Below, in pieces: positions 26,351 through 35,318 of a DNA stretch of 36,517 nt. The DNA comes from Candidatus Bathyarchaeota archaeon (GTDB lineage: Archaea > Thermoproteota > Bathyarchaeia > Bathyarchaeales > DTEX01). Both the position numbers and the translations under genes were made by a program. The notes beneath the pieces are model-generated. The model did no database searches. It was given only the letters and a program-made list of their open reading frames with translations, and had not been told where the DNA came from. How positions within the stretch are numbered: the stretch's first letter is position 1; every line of letters starts with the position of its first letter. The stretch covers positions 1-36,517 of the forward strand of contig QMXE01000004.1 in NCBI GenBank assembly GCA_003661975.1. Reading direction: 5' to 3'.

Positions 26351-29300
26351 TATCTATTCTCTTTAAGGATCTCATCTAAGAGGGAATGAACATCCATCAT
26401 ATCGACTTTTCCATTTCCATCAAGATCAGCGCTTATAACAGACTTTTCGATTCCCTCAGCGATCCTTAAAACTCTGACTAGATCGGCCACTGTTAATTGG
26501 CCGTCCCTATCTATGTCCCCGGCTCTGCATGCGGAGGCTCCGGATTTAATTGCTCCTCTCTGGATTATCCACCACCTCCTAATGTCTGAAACGTCTACTT
26601 TATAGACCTTTAATTTGCCGGTTGGAGATGCTTTAACTCCCTCTCCCATCCTCAAGTTGAGCTCCGTCCCGTTAGATTGGACAGTAACGTTCCCCTCGAT
26701 TGTTACCAGATTTGTGAATTTTCCATCTGTGACATTGAGAAGGAATTGGCTGTGCGGAACCACCACTACATTGCCAGCCTTTATCGTGTATCCGCCGCCA
26801 ACTCCCGGTATACAATTGACATGCACCTCTCCATTCAGAACTCTGACCCATCTACGCTCAAATCTTACTCTCCCAAGAGATCCCCTCAGAGTCATAGAGG
26901 CGCCTACTCTGCCATCATGTGAGTATATGACAATCTTGACTGGAAAGCCCAAGGAGGTTACTCCGCTACCGTCAACAGCCGTCAAGAAGATCAGATCGCC
27001 AGCAGTCAAGTAGTATGATGTGTAGCCATCATATACTCTTGCGGTTGGAGATATGATTTCCGGCGCGAGGTTATAAATTAGGATAGGCTTTCCCATTACT
27101 GTAGATCCGCTCATCTTAAATGGCCGTATTCTGAGGCTGTTTGGCATATTATATTTTGTTGGGCTCATGTAGTAAAGCGCTAATTCCCACATGTCCGTTT
27201 TCTCGTGCAGGTATTTTGCTAATGCGACGTATATGACCTCATCTACTATAAGCGGGTATCTGCCAATAACCATCCTGGCTGAGTGCACGGAACCCCAAAA
27301 TATCTTGTATGCTCTAACGGCTCTCTCCGCGTCTGGATGGTATCTTGGGTCTTCATCGTTCCAGTAGAGCACGGCTAGGAGGAGACCTGCAACCCTGCCC
27401 TCAACGGTATTGCCAGTGAATCCTAGGGGCAGATTATGGAATCCATAGAAGTTGGAGCTCGTATAGAATTTGGGCTTTTCTGGAAGAGGCGTTGTGATGT
27501 TTATGTATGGCTGGCACTTCAGATAATCTATGAGTAGAGTTCTTAGGAATTCCGTGTGTCCCTCGTCGAAGGCTCCGAATGCGCTCCAACTCCATATTGG
27601 TATCGCCTTATTCAATATCGGAATGAATAATGCTGGGAATGGCTTATCTATCGCGTGGGATTTCCCGTATAGAAATGAATTTATCAGCCACTGTTTTGGA
27701 TTGAATAGTCCGCCAGTATCCGTGAAGCATTGTAATCTTATGTAATGTCCGGTCTCCTCAAAGAAGTCTCCAAATGTATCGCTTGTGCTGAATCCCATTC
27801 TCGTGTATTCAAGACTGAACATGTTGGATGGATATGGTAGATAAATAAGGTCTCCTTGGGTTACGATGAATTGAGGCTGTGAATGGCCATATTCTATCTT
27901 GAAGTCGTGTATTAGCTTCTCGGCTTCTCCGACTCCGGCTTCACTCAAGAATTTTATTAGGGTCTTTCTTATGAGTTCCTCCCAGACGGCGTATGGTCGA
28001 ATTCTAATCTTGAAGCCGGAGGAGACATCAGCTGGAGAGTTCTTGAGGTATGGTGATACTAAACTCCAATCACTCTTTTCTGTTTTGATTATGCAGTTCG
28101 CCGTGTATATTACGTAGATTTTTATTCCTTCCTTTGAGGCTTCAACCTCATATTTTATTCTCGCATCCTTGAATGCCTCCCTCGCCTTAAAGTAGGACTG
28201 AAGACTTGGGGGATAATTTCCAGTTATGATGAGGAAGTATGTTCCAGTGATGACTCTGCCATTCTTATCCCGAAAGATCAGATGCTCCATTTCCAAAGGG
28301 TTCTTCTTAAGTTTCCTTTGCAAGCTTCCATGCTTGACTGTGATCTCAAATGATGATATGCTGGCTGTTCCAGTCGAGAGCGGAGCGGCCTCCACACTTA
28401 AATCGTCATTTATCTTCGTCTCAACCTCTACAATCACTTGTCCACTAACAGTTACATACGGGATTATAGTTATGCGATCTGCGCTCTTCGCTCCCGCATC
28501 ATCCACGACTGTAAGCTCCACAGTATAGGTCTTGCCTGCCTCAACCTCAAAGCTCACCGCCGTAACGTTTTCTTCCTCTTTGATCTCCTCTCCATCCTCA
28601 TAGATTATCCACTTATACTTGACTATTCTTCCATCAGGATCCTTCGAGGCGCTGGTTACAGTTACGATCTCACCTGGCCTCGGCTTCTCAGGTGAGACCT
28701 TTATCTTAGCCTCCGGGGGGATATTCCTCACTTGAGAGAGTATTCGCTTGATCTCCTTGCTCACATCTACCATTACCTTCTTCTTGCAGACGGCCTTATC
28801 GAAGAATGCATCCCAAATGTAGAATGTGAAGTTGAGAGTGCTCAGTCTTCTCAAGTCCTCCTTGCTCCTGAAGCGCAGAATGCACCATTGGTCTCTAAAC
28901 ATGAATCTGCCGCTTGTCTCATTCACTTGCCTCTTTAACGGGGTGAATCTTGGGGTGAATCCATTTTTTATCTCTCCGGAGAACAGAATCTCATCTACTG
29001 TCTTTTCAGTTGCATTTTCGTCTAGTATCTTCTTCACTTCGAAACACATGTGATCTTCTTCTCCTCCTCCGGAAACATCGATTCTGAAGAATGCGGGATC
29101 ACGAAAGTCCCACTCTTTCTCTTTAAGAAGCGCCCTCCTTACAGTTATGTTTCCATCAGCCGATACGAAAACAAACAGCCAGTACGGCTTCTCATTTTCC
29201 TCTCTAAACTCAAAATGCAACCGGTAGGCGAAGTTGTTAATTTTAAAGTTGCCTCCCCGGACGAGTATGAAGGGCGGCTCATATCGAAATGGAACTTCAA

Positions 29301-30813
29301 ACTCCCCGCTCCTCGCAATCACGGCTATTGCCCGCTTAGGCAGAGTCTCCCTAGGCCCAATCGGATATGGAACGATCCATCTTGGCTCCTGCAGCTCCAA
29401 CCATGTGTAAAATATCAGTTTCCTTACACGGTTTAGCCAAGCGATCTCCTCGAGAACCAATCCTGTCCTCGCCGATTTTTCACCTTGAATTACCCCACGT
29501 ATAACCCTAAAGCGAAGTTTTGGAAACTCATCTCGGACAATCTCTTTCTTCTCAACGCCTTTCCACCTGCCCTCCGGAATAGTCAGATACGGAATAAAAG
29601 CATACCACGTTCTGCCTCGATACCCATATGGCGTACTCTCAGCCTCTTCGCAGAAGCCTCCTTGACAGAAGCCCGGGGAGAGAGCACGCACTCTCATATT
29701 GAACTTGCTTCTGATCTCATCGATGCATGATGTATACCTGCCCGCCTTAACGCAGGGGAAATAAAGCCTGTAATCTTCCCCCAACTCGTGGAGTATCATC
29801 TCGCGTAGTTCAACCTCGGCGGTTACGCTCCACTTATAATCGAAGTATACATTATCTTTGGATGTAACGGAGAATTTTGCATTCCTAATTGAGATTTTCC
29901 CACTAATGAGGTTGATCTTCCCCTTAAACTCATCAGTGACATTAACGAATGTAACTGGGATGATGAGAGAATCCAGAAGAACCTTCCTATATGACTTTGA
30001 GATGTAAGCTCCCCTCTCCTCATCATAACTGAAGAAGTAAATGTATTTGATGAGGCTCACGTTAATCTTATACTCGCCGGGTTTCTTCTTCGCACAGACG
30101 TATGCTTGGCGTTCCCATTTATCCTCTTTGCACCAAGATGAAAGAAGCGTCTTATTCTCATCCACAAACTTAACCGTTAATAGAGAGTTTCGGGCAGCCG
30201 AGTTCAGCTCTCCCTTAATATTCAATCTTTTTCTCTCTACGAGTATGACTGGCAGAAGCTTGTCAAGGGATGTAAGGCTCCCATAGAATAGGGTCATCTC
30301 CCTCAGGCTCAGAGACTTTGGATCGCAGGTTATTCGGCCTAAAGGCTCCCCACCATCCGTCGTAATTGGAACTTCCTTTGTGAGCACAACTCTTCCGGAG
30401 GAATCCTTAACCCTCAAGATCACGTTAAATGTCCCGGATATCCCGTCGGGGACATCAAAGTGGATATGTCTCGGCTTACTGCATTCTCCCCTAATCGTGA
30501 ATCTCGTAGTATCCGCCATGAATTCATCGACGGGATGCCACACATCCATCTCGATGATCAGTTTTGGAAGGACAACTTCAACAGTATACGTCTCGCCTTC
30601 GGGGCATTTCCAAGCGACCGATATAAATGTGGTTTCCGGTGAGTGCGGAGATGCTGATGGTATGCTCTTTGGGCTGATTGAGATTATAGGGGCTTTCGAG
30701 GATTCTACTTTTAAAGGCGAAATGGAGAATTGAGGGCTGACAAGGCAGATAAGAAGTAGAAATGTAAGGGCTCTTCCGTGAATCCTCTTTACCATAATCC
30801 CATTTCTTAACAT
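26350..30813 (-). CDS. Large secreted dockerin protein with PKD, degenerate protease and FecR-like domains
   Basis: This 1487-residue exported protein begins with a signal peptide (hydrophobic core about 15-25). It could start at ATG 30813 or at ATG 30795, which leads directly into the signal. Residues 40-690 are mainly beta-rich and unrecognised, with several cysteines. A PKD domain spans about 700-788 (SKDPDGRIVKYKWIIYEDG and VELTVVDDAGAKS). Residues about 930-1210 resemble a zinc metalloprotease, with AFDEGHTEF (1081-1089) and NTVEGRVAG (1135-1143) in place, but the HExxH site reads EETGH (1019-1023). A FecR-like domain spans about 1318-1400. A type I dockerin ends the protein, its two calcium-loop repeats DIDRDGQLTVADL (1433-1445) and DLDGNGKVDMMDV (1463-1475). 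It diverges from a cohesin-domain gene 135 bp away, its likely binding partner. Confidence 0.88.
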   Translation of the reverse strand: MLRNGIMVKRIHGRALTFLLLICLVSPQFSISPLKVESSKAPIISISPKSIPSASPHSPETTFISVAWKCPEGETYTVEVVLPKLIIEMDVWHPVDEFMADTTRFTIRGECSKPRHIHFDVPDGISGTFNVILRVKDSSGRVVLTKEVPITTDGGEPLGRITCDPKSLSLREMTLFYGSLTSLDKLLPVILVERKRLNIKGELNSAARNSLLTVKFVDENKTLLSSWCKEDKWERQAYVCAKKKPGEYKINVSLIKYIYFFSYDEERGAYISKSYRKVLLDSLIIPVTFVNVTDEFKGKINLISGKISIRNAKFSVTSKDNVYFDYKWSVTAEVELREMILHELGEDYRLYFPCVKAGRYTSCIDEIRSKFNMRVRALSPGFCQGGFCEEAESTPYGYRGRTWYAFIPYLTIPEGRWKGVEKKEIVRDEFPKLRFRVIRGVIQGEKSARTGLVLEEIAWLNRVRKLIFYTWLELQEPRWIVPYPIGPRETLPKRAIAVIARSGEFEVPFRYEPPFILVRGGNFKINNFAYRLHFEFREENEKPYWLFVFVSADGNITVRRALLKEKEWDFRDPAFFRIDVSGGGEEDHMCFEVKKILDENATEKTVDEILFSGEIKNGFTPRFTPLKRQVNETSGRFMFRDQWCILRFRSKEDLRRLSTLNFTFYIWDAFFDKAVCKKKVMVDVSKEIKRILSQVRNIPPEAKIKVSPEKPRPGEIVTVTSASKDPDGRIVKYKWIIYEDGEEIKEEENVTAVSFEVEAGKTYTVELTVVDDAGAKSADRITIIPYVTVSGQVIVEVETKINDDLSVEAAPLSTGTASISSFEITVKHGSLQRKLKKNPLEMEHLIFRDKNGRVITGTYFLIITGNYPPSLQSYFKAREAFKDARIKYEVEASKEGIKIYVIYTANCIIKTEKSDWSLVSPYLKNSPADVSSGFKIRIRPYAVWEELIRKTLIKFLSEAGVGEAEKLIHDFKIEYGHSQPQFIVTQGDLIYLPYPSNMFSLEYTRMGFSTSDTFGDFFEETGHYIRLQCFTDTGGLFNPKQWLINSFLYGKSHAIDKPFPALFIPILNKAIPIWSWSAFGAFDEGHTEFLRTLLIDYLKCQPYINITTPLPEKPKFYTSSNFYGFHNLPLGFTGNTVEGRVAGLLLAVLYWNDEDPRYHPDAERAVRAYKIFWGSVHSARMVIGRYPLIVDEVIYVALAKYLHEKTDMWELALYYMSPTKYNMPNSLRIRPFKMSGSTVMGKPILIYNLAPEIISPTARVYDGYTSYYLTAGDLIFLTAVDGSGVTSLGFPVKIVIYSHDGRVGASMTLRGSLGRVRFERRWVRVLNGEVHVNCIPGVGGGYTIKAGNVVVVPHSQFLLNVTDGKFTNLVTIEGNVTVQSNGTELNLRMGEGVKASPTGKLKVYKVDVSDIRRWWIIQRGAIKSGASACRAGDIDRDGQLTVADLVRVLRIAEGIEKSVISADLDGNGKVDMMDVHSLLDEILKENR

Positions 30814-30948
30814 TATCTCTCACGTAGATTCCATTACTACATTTCAAGATTTTGACCTTTCAGCATTTTATAACTTTCTGAGAGACCAGTAGAAAACTTA
30901 TAACTTCATTCCTTGAGATTAATATTAAGGTGATGGGCTGAACTAATA

Positions 30949-32349
30949 ATGCATAGTAAATATTCGCGTCTACTACTGCTGCTTATACCGTTAGTTTTAA
31001 TTGTGCCTGCGAATCCCTATATCTCCGCTGCATCCCCAGCTCATAAGATTTATATTGGCTCTAAGACCTTGAAGGTCGGCTCTGAGGCTACCATGGAAAT
31101 AAGGATTTTGGGAGCCGAGGATGTCGCTGGAGCACTCATAGAAGTCACCTATAATAGTTCGATATTGAAGGTCGTGAGTGTTGAGCAGGGCGACTTTCAA
31201 GTATTCGGTTCAAATCATAGCAGGCCGGGATCACTTAGAATCGTAGGCGCAAGCGCCGAGGCCCTAGGTAAGTCTGAGGCGTTAATGGCGAAAGTTACGT
31301 TCAGAGGCATCTCCAGTGGGGCTTCAGCATTAAAGATCGTGAGGGCTGAGCTATGCTATGAGAATGGAACTTTCATCCGTGACATTGAATTTAAGGATGG
31401 AGCGGTTAAGGTTTTAGATTACATTTGGATCGTAGATATCGAGCCTAAGAGCGGAACTGAGCTGATAACGGAGAAGACATATACGTTTAAGCTCACCGTG
31501 AATTATTCATTTACGTCTGCGGATTATGGATATATAGGTTTGGTCGCCAAGATCAACGATCTAAAGAATCCAAGCATAGCACATAAGAAGATCCCGATCT
31601 ATGGTTATAAAATCGCGGATGTAAAGGATCTCACCTTAAATGTTGACATTCCAAGCGACGCGGAAAAACTATACGTCGCTGTTCGGCTTCTAAAGGGCAA
31701 CGAGACATCCACGGAGATATATGATGTGGTCGAGTATCAGGTTAAGAAGAGTGGATGCTTAATAGCGACGGCCACCTTCGGCTCCGAGCTCTCCCCAGAA
31801 GTCAACTTCCTAAGATCCTTCAGGGATCAGGAGGTTCTCTCAACATATGCCGGAAGATGCTTCATGGAAGTATTCAATAACTTCTATTATTCTTGGAGCC
31901 CCAACGTTGCTGTCTTCATAAGAAAGAATGCGATCGTCAAGACGGCCTTCAAGATTCTCTTATATCCGCTGATAATGATCCTTCACTTATCATCATTCAC
32001 ATACCGTTGCCTCAGCCAATTTCCAGAAGCCGCTATACTCGCAGCCGGCTACGTGGCAAGCTCCCTGATAGGATCAGTATATCTCGGATTGCCCCTATCT
32101 CAAATTAAACGTTTCAGAAGAATGGAGTGCCGCATACTGAAGGCTTGGATCTACTCAGTGCTTCTAATCCTAATTCCAATAGTCCAAGCTGAGGCTATGC
32201 ATTCCGTTCAGCTGATGATGGCGACAACAGCGATATTCGTCCTACTAAACATAGGCTTCTCCTCGATCCTAACTGGAACACTTATCGCTAAGGGAGTATC
32301 TATCCTCCCTCAAATAATCAAAAAGAAATGGACACGGAGCTATCTATAA
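30949..32349 (+). CDS. Membrane-anchored cohesin-domain protein with CFI-box
   Basis: This 466-residue surface protein has a signal peptide (1-27) and a cohesin-like domain at about 32-156. Cohesin marks are GSEATMEIRILGAEDVAGALIE, the NSSILKVVSVEQGDF strand pair and ALMAKVTFRGISSGAS. A second beta domain follows (about 157-266). The CFI-box-type region, GCLIATATFGSEL (269-281) and then SPEVNFLRSFRD and YYSWSPNVA, leads into about four membrane helices (331-455). Cohesins bind dockerins through calcium-loaded helices, so this protein could hold the divergent dockerin protein at the cell surface. AAGGTGAT lies 14 bases before the ATG, a somewhat long spacing, and two TATA-like stretches lie near 30866 and 30897. 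Confidence 0.82.
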   Translation: MHSKYSRLLLLLIPLVLIVPANPYISAASPAHKIYIGSKTLKVGSEATMEIRILGAEDVAGALIEVTYNSSILKVVSVEQGDFQVFGSNHSRPGSLRIVGASAEALGKSEALMAKVTFRGISSGASALKIVRAELCYENGTFIRDIEFKDGAVKVLDYIWIVDIEPKSGTELITEKTYTFKLTVNYSFTSADYGYIGLVAKINDLKNPSIAHKKIPIYGYKIADVKDLTLNVDIPSDAEKLYVAVRLLKGNETSTEIYDVVEYQVKKSGCLIATATFGSELSPEVNFLRSFRDQEVLSTYAGRCFMEVFNNFYYSWSPNVAVFIRKNAIVKTAFKILLYPLIMILHLSSFTYRCLSQFPEAAILAAGYVASSLIGSVYLGLPLSQIKRFRRMECRILKAWIYSVLLILIPIVQAEAMHSVQLMMATTAIFVLLNIGFSSILTGTLIAKGVSILPQIIKKKWTRSYL

Positions 32350-32464
32350 GCCTAAAGCCAATTTTGGGATGTGGAGACTGAAGGCTGGGAGGCGCTCAGC
32401 CACTGCATCGATTAGCCTTCAGTCTCCCACATCCCCTCACCCAGATGGGTGAGCGTTTAGGCTT
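32348..32464. repeat. Nested inverted repeats able to fold as a three-way junction
   Basis: The whole gap between two convergent genes is taken up by paired arms. The outer stem is AAGCCTAAA (32348-32356) with TTTAGGCTT (32456-32464). The main arm 32366-32385 (starts GGGATGTGG, ends GAAGGC) pairs with 32415-32435 along about 20 bp with one bulged G. Its loop holds GGCTG/CAGCC. Next to it CTCACCC-AGAT-GGGTGAG (32436-32453) is a perfect 7-bp hairpin. The outer stem shares two bases with the cohesin gene's stop codon, and a T-rich stretch follows. It may be a two-way transcription end, a structured RNA or a small mobile-element remnant. Confidence 0.75.
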
Positions 32465-32481
32465 CTTTTGGCTTTATCGCT

Positions 32482-33042
32482 CTATGCCGTCTCAGCTGTT
32501 TCTACGTTGCACTCAACGTTATACTGTGCATTCTTGGTGAAGACCGTTATGCCTATCGTTACTCCTATGTCGCTGATTGATATGCCATCCGGATTCTTTA
32601 TGTAGATTATCATTGTATCTCCGGATGCTAAGGGCTTATCATTCGTGTCATTTGAGAATGAGGCGCTCCGTCCTGAAGTATACTCGAAGTCGCTCCATGT
32701 CGGATTTGCACTCGGGCAGTTAAGTGATGTTGAGATTGAACTGTTAAGCCTTGTATAGTAGACTTTAGACCATGAAACCTCAACTCCCCTCACTTGAATC
32801 TTATCTATTACCACATCTCTTCCGCCAACATTATCGATCGCCAATGCAACGTATGCTGTTCCATTATTATAGACCCAAACGGCCTGCTTTCCAACTTTTA
32901 AGGCTTCCTGCTGGGTTCTCGTAGACGATATGTTCGTGGCATACATGGTGACGACTCCGGCCAAGAGCACTGAGACGACCAGTATTATCAGCGTTGAGAC
33001 CACATTGCTTAGCGCTGTCCTATTTCTTCTTAATCTTCTCAT
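32482..33042 (-). CDS. Archaeal type IV pilin-like protein
   Basis: This 186-residue protein has an N-terminus typical of archaeal pilins: a short basic leader (MRRLRRNR) followed by a hydrophobic helix ALSNVVSTLIILVVSVLLAG at about 10-29. The rest is a beta-rich, serine/threonine/asparagine-rich extracellular domain with glycine and aspartate turns. The leader would be cut by a prepilin peptidase such as the one encoded 266 bases away on the other strand, probably near the T-A junction at residues 9-10, although that site is not an exact consensus. The start ATG follows GGAGGGTG by 5 bases. No pilus ATPase or TadC-type platform gene is in the window, so assembly genes must be elsewhere. Confidence 0.82.
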   Translation of the reverse strand: MRRLRRNRTALSNVVSTLIILVVSVLLAGVVTMYATNISSTRTQQEALKVGKQAVWVYNNGTAYVALAIDNVGGRDVVIDKIQVRGVEVSWSKVYYTRLNSSISTSLNCPSANPTWSDFEYTSGRSASFSNDTNDKPLASGDTMIIYIKNPDGISISDIGVTIGITVFTKNAQYNVECNVETAETA

Positions 33043-33307
33043 TCAGCACCCTCCATGCTCGAACTCATGAGGCTCAATCAGGCGATATTAGAATTTGTGT
33101 GTCTTGAATGGAAACAGACAATTCAGACTCAGGGTTCAGACGATATCTTTGAGCGGTTGATTCATACATCAGAAGCGGTCTAACACTACGGTTTCTTGTC
33201 CCCTCTGGAGGATCTGGCATGCCCATCCAGTCTGAATCGACAATAGTCTTTAACGTTCATAAATTGAATATTTTTGTTCCATAACTCTTGAGTAATTGAA
33301 GTATTTG

Positions 33308-34096
33308 ATGGTGGAGTATATGTGCCATCTCGAGCTCATACGGATATTGCTGAGTCTCATTTTTCTTTCAGTCTCATCATGGTATGACTATAAATTCAGG
33401 GAAGTTTCGGATAGGATTTGGCTGTTATTCGCTCCAATAAGCCTCGTCTTAACATTCACGCAGTATTACCTTGAGTTCACAATCAAGGCTGACTATTCAA
33501 TCTTCCTCTTTTGGCTCCTCTCCCTTGGAGTCACAATTCCCATCTCCCTACTCCTTTTTTATCTGGGCTTCTTCGGAGGGGCAGATGCAAAGGCTCTAAT
33601 ATGCCTATCGCTCGCGATGCCAGCATATCCCAGCATATCGAATGCACAGTTCAATTCTATGCTCCCAATATTCCCATTGGCCGTTCTAGTAAATGCAGTA
33701 TTTGCAGCTTCCGCGCTCACTCTAATAATAACATGCCATAACATCTTCGAATATCTGCATGTCAGAGGAGAAATGTTCAGGGGATTTGAGCATGAACCAT
33801 GCTGGAAGAAGATGCTGGTCTTCATTACTGGAGTTAGAATTAACCCGAAGAGGCTGAAGGATTCCCATTACATACCATTGGAATATGCTGTTAAAGGAAA
33901 AAGTGGCGAAGTCACTAGGTACCTAAGGGTTTCTCCTCAGATCGAAGAGGAATGTCCAGCACATATTGAGGTTCTTAATGGGCATGTATGGGCCACGCCT
34001 GGACTGCCATTCCTCATATTCATGACCATTGGCTATGTAATTGCGCTTCTCCTCGGAGACTTCGTAGACTGGATGCTCATCCTATTATTTCCTTAG
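33308..34096 (+). CDS. A24-family prepilin/archaellin peptidase
   Basis: This 262-residue aspartyl membrane protease of the A24 (PibD/FlaK/TadV) family removes the leader of archaeal pilins and archaellins. The two catalytic aspartates are in WYDYKFREVSD near the N-terminus and in the GGADAK motif about 85 residues in, the family's GxGD-type site with Ala in place of the third position. Six or so membrane helices are visible, interrupted by a soluble loop of about 70 residues (from HVRGEMFRG to EVLNGHVWATPG). The start is uncertain: TTG 33296, ATG 33308 and ATG 33320 are all in frame, with a TATA-like AATATTTTT near 33270. It ends overlapping the convergent regulator gene by 4 bases. Confidence 0.88.
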   Translation: MVEYMCHLELIRILLSLIFLSVSSWYDYKFREVSDRIWLLFAPISLVLTFTQYYLEFTIKADYSIFLFWLLSLGVTIPISLLLFYLGFFGGADAKALICLSLAMPAYPSISNAQFNSMLPIFPLAVLVNAVFAASALTLIITCHNIFEYLHVRGEMFRGFEHEPCWKKMLVFITGVRINPKRLKDSHYIPLEYAVKGKSGEVTRYLRVSPQIEEECPAHIEVLNGHVWATPGLPFLIFMTIGYVIALLLGDFVDWMLILLFP

Positions 34097-34425
34097 CCTC
34101 GATGATCTATCTGTGTGGATGGCAGGTTAATATGCGTAATCATTTGCTTCTTATCGTTTGAGTTAGTAAGTATCATTAAGAGGGCATGTGCGGCCTCAAA
34201 GTTTTTTAGGGCGATCCTACCCTTCTCGGTAAGATGATAAGTTTTCCTCTTCCCTTTCTGGCATATCTTCAAAAGGTCATTTTCGACTAGGGATCTCATG
34301 ATCTGCTTGAATGGTCTCCAGGCCAGATTACACTTATACATTATGTTGGTCGGTTTGCATGTTCCCGCCTTAATAGTTCTTAGAATGTCAAGATAAATCT
34401 CTATAATGGATCTCTTTCTCGTCAT
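34093..34425 (-). CDS. Winged-helix transcriptional regulator (HTH_45-like)
   Basis: This 110-residue protein matches the archaeal HTH_45-type winged helix. It has a first helix YLDILRTIKAG, then KPTNIMYKCNLAWRPFKQIMRSLVENDLL as the helix-turn-helix, and the wing GKRKTYHLTEKGRIAL. A C-terminal helix follows that probably dimerises. Such proteins are common archaeal local regulators with unknown targets. Its stop codon (TAA) and the prepilin peptidase stop (TAG) share bases in the word CTTAG. Closeness to the pilin genes makes them a candidate target, but that is only inferred. Confidence 0.82.
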   Translation of the reverse strand: MTRKRSIIEIYLDILRTIKAGTCKPTNIMYKCNLAWRPFKQIMRSLVENDLLKICQKGKRKTYHLTEKGRIALKNFEAAHALLMILTNSNDKKQMITHINLPSTQIDHRG

Positions 34426-34547
34426 ACTGATCCATATTTTTGTTCAGATATGCTCCGCTTTTATTTTTTGTGTATCTAAATTCTTTGAGATCTCGGTTAC
34501 AGACTAGAAAGATTAAGTTAATTTGCCATTTCCGTTAATTTCCTGCT

Positions 34548-35318
34548 TTATCTCTTGAAATTCCACTCTTTCCTCGAGTATACCTCATCTTTCAATCTTT
34601 GAGCTAATTCTTCCTCAAACTCCGTTATGTCTCCGCGTATAAGCTTAATCTTGAGAGATTCCTCAAATCCCTTTATGATGGCCTCCTTCAACTCCTCGAA
34701 GCTAACGTCCCTTCCCAGTGCATCTCTGATCGACGTCACTCTCTCCTTAACCGCTCTTATCATCTTATCTCTTATCTTCTCACTTGGCACCTTCAAGACC
34801 CTAAACATCAATTCCGGATCAACTCTTCTAAGAATAGTTCCATGCTGAAGGATTACATGCATCCTACGTGTCTGAGCATTACCCGAAATCTTCTTTCCAT
34901 GGACAACTATATCATTTATGGGCTTGAATTCCGCTGGAATTCCAAGCAAACGTAACCCCAAAACTAAGCCTGAACATAGTTTCCTATAGGTCTCCAGAAA
35001 GTCTTCCGAGACAAGCCTATGATCTTCATCGACGACTATGCTATATGTTAGTTCTCCATCTGTATCATGATAGACTGCTCCTCCGCCCGTTCTCCTTCTC
35101 ACGTAGTCTATACCCATCTCATCGCATGCCTCAATATCGACTTCCTCCTCCATGCTCTGGAAGTATCCTATCGAAACCGCCGAGGGCATCCATCTATAGA
35201 GTCTTATGGTGTTCGGAACGAGTCTCCTTGATCTGGCAGTGGCTATTGCCTCATCCAAGGCCATATTATAAAATGCATCGTTCAAGCCAGTATCTAATAG
35301 TCTCCATTCCTCAGCCAT
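34548..35318 (-). CDS. lplA: Lipoate-protein ligase A, catalytic domain
   Basis: This is the catalytic half (256 residues) of a two-part lipoate ligase that activates lipoate with ATP and attaches it to lysines of 2-oxoacid dehydrogenase or glycine-cleavage proteins. The signature RRTGGGAVYHD binds lipoyl-AMP, and HGKKISGNAQ carries the catalytic lysine. In bacteria the C-terminal domain is part of the same chain; here it is separate, in the upstream gene, as in Thermoplasma. I prefer ATG 35318 over GTG 35327. Both starts lie within the end of lplB, so the two are translationally coupled. Confidence 0.92.
   Translation of the reverse strand: MAEEWRLLDTGLNDAFYNMALDEAIATARSRRLVPNTIRLYRWMPSAVSIGYFQSMEEEVDIEACDEMGIDYVRRRTGGGAVYHDTDGELTYSIVVDEDHRLVSEDFLETYRKLCSGLVLGLRLLGIPAEFKPINDIVVHGKKISGNAQTRRMHVILQHGTILRRVDPELMFRVLKVPSEKIRDKMIRAVKERVTSIRDALGRDVSFEELKEAIIKGFEESLKIKLIRGDITEFEEELAQRLKDEVYSRKEWNFKR

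Noticed and set aside
26615-30733. Several plus-strand frames of 60-130 codons opposite the dockerin gene.
   Set aside because: They are shadows of the long minus-strand gene, with no starts, spacing or family resemblance of their own.
32348-32464. A hammerhead-type self-cleaving ribozyme, suggested by the three-way junction.
   Set aside because: The conserved CUGAUGA and GAAA core sequences are absent from the junction strands.
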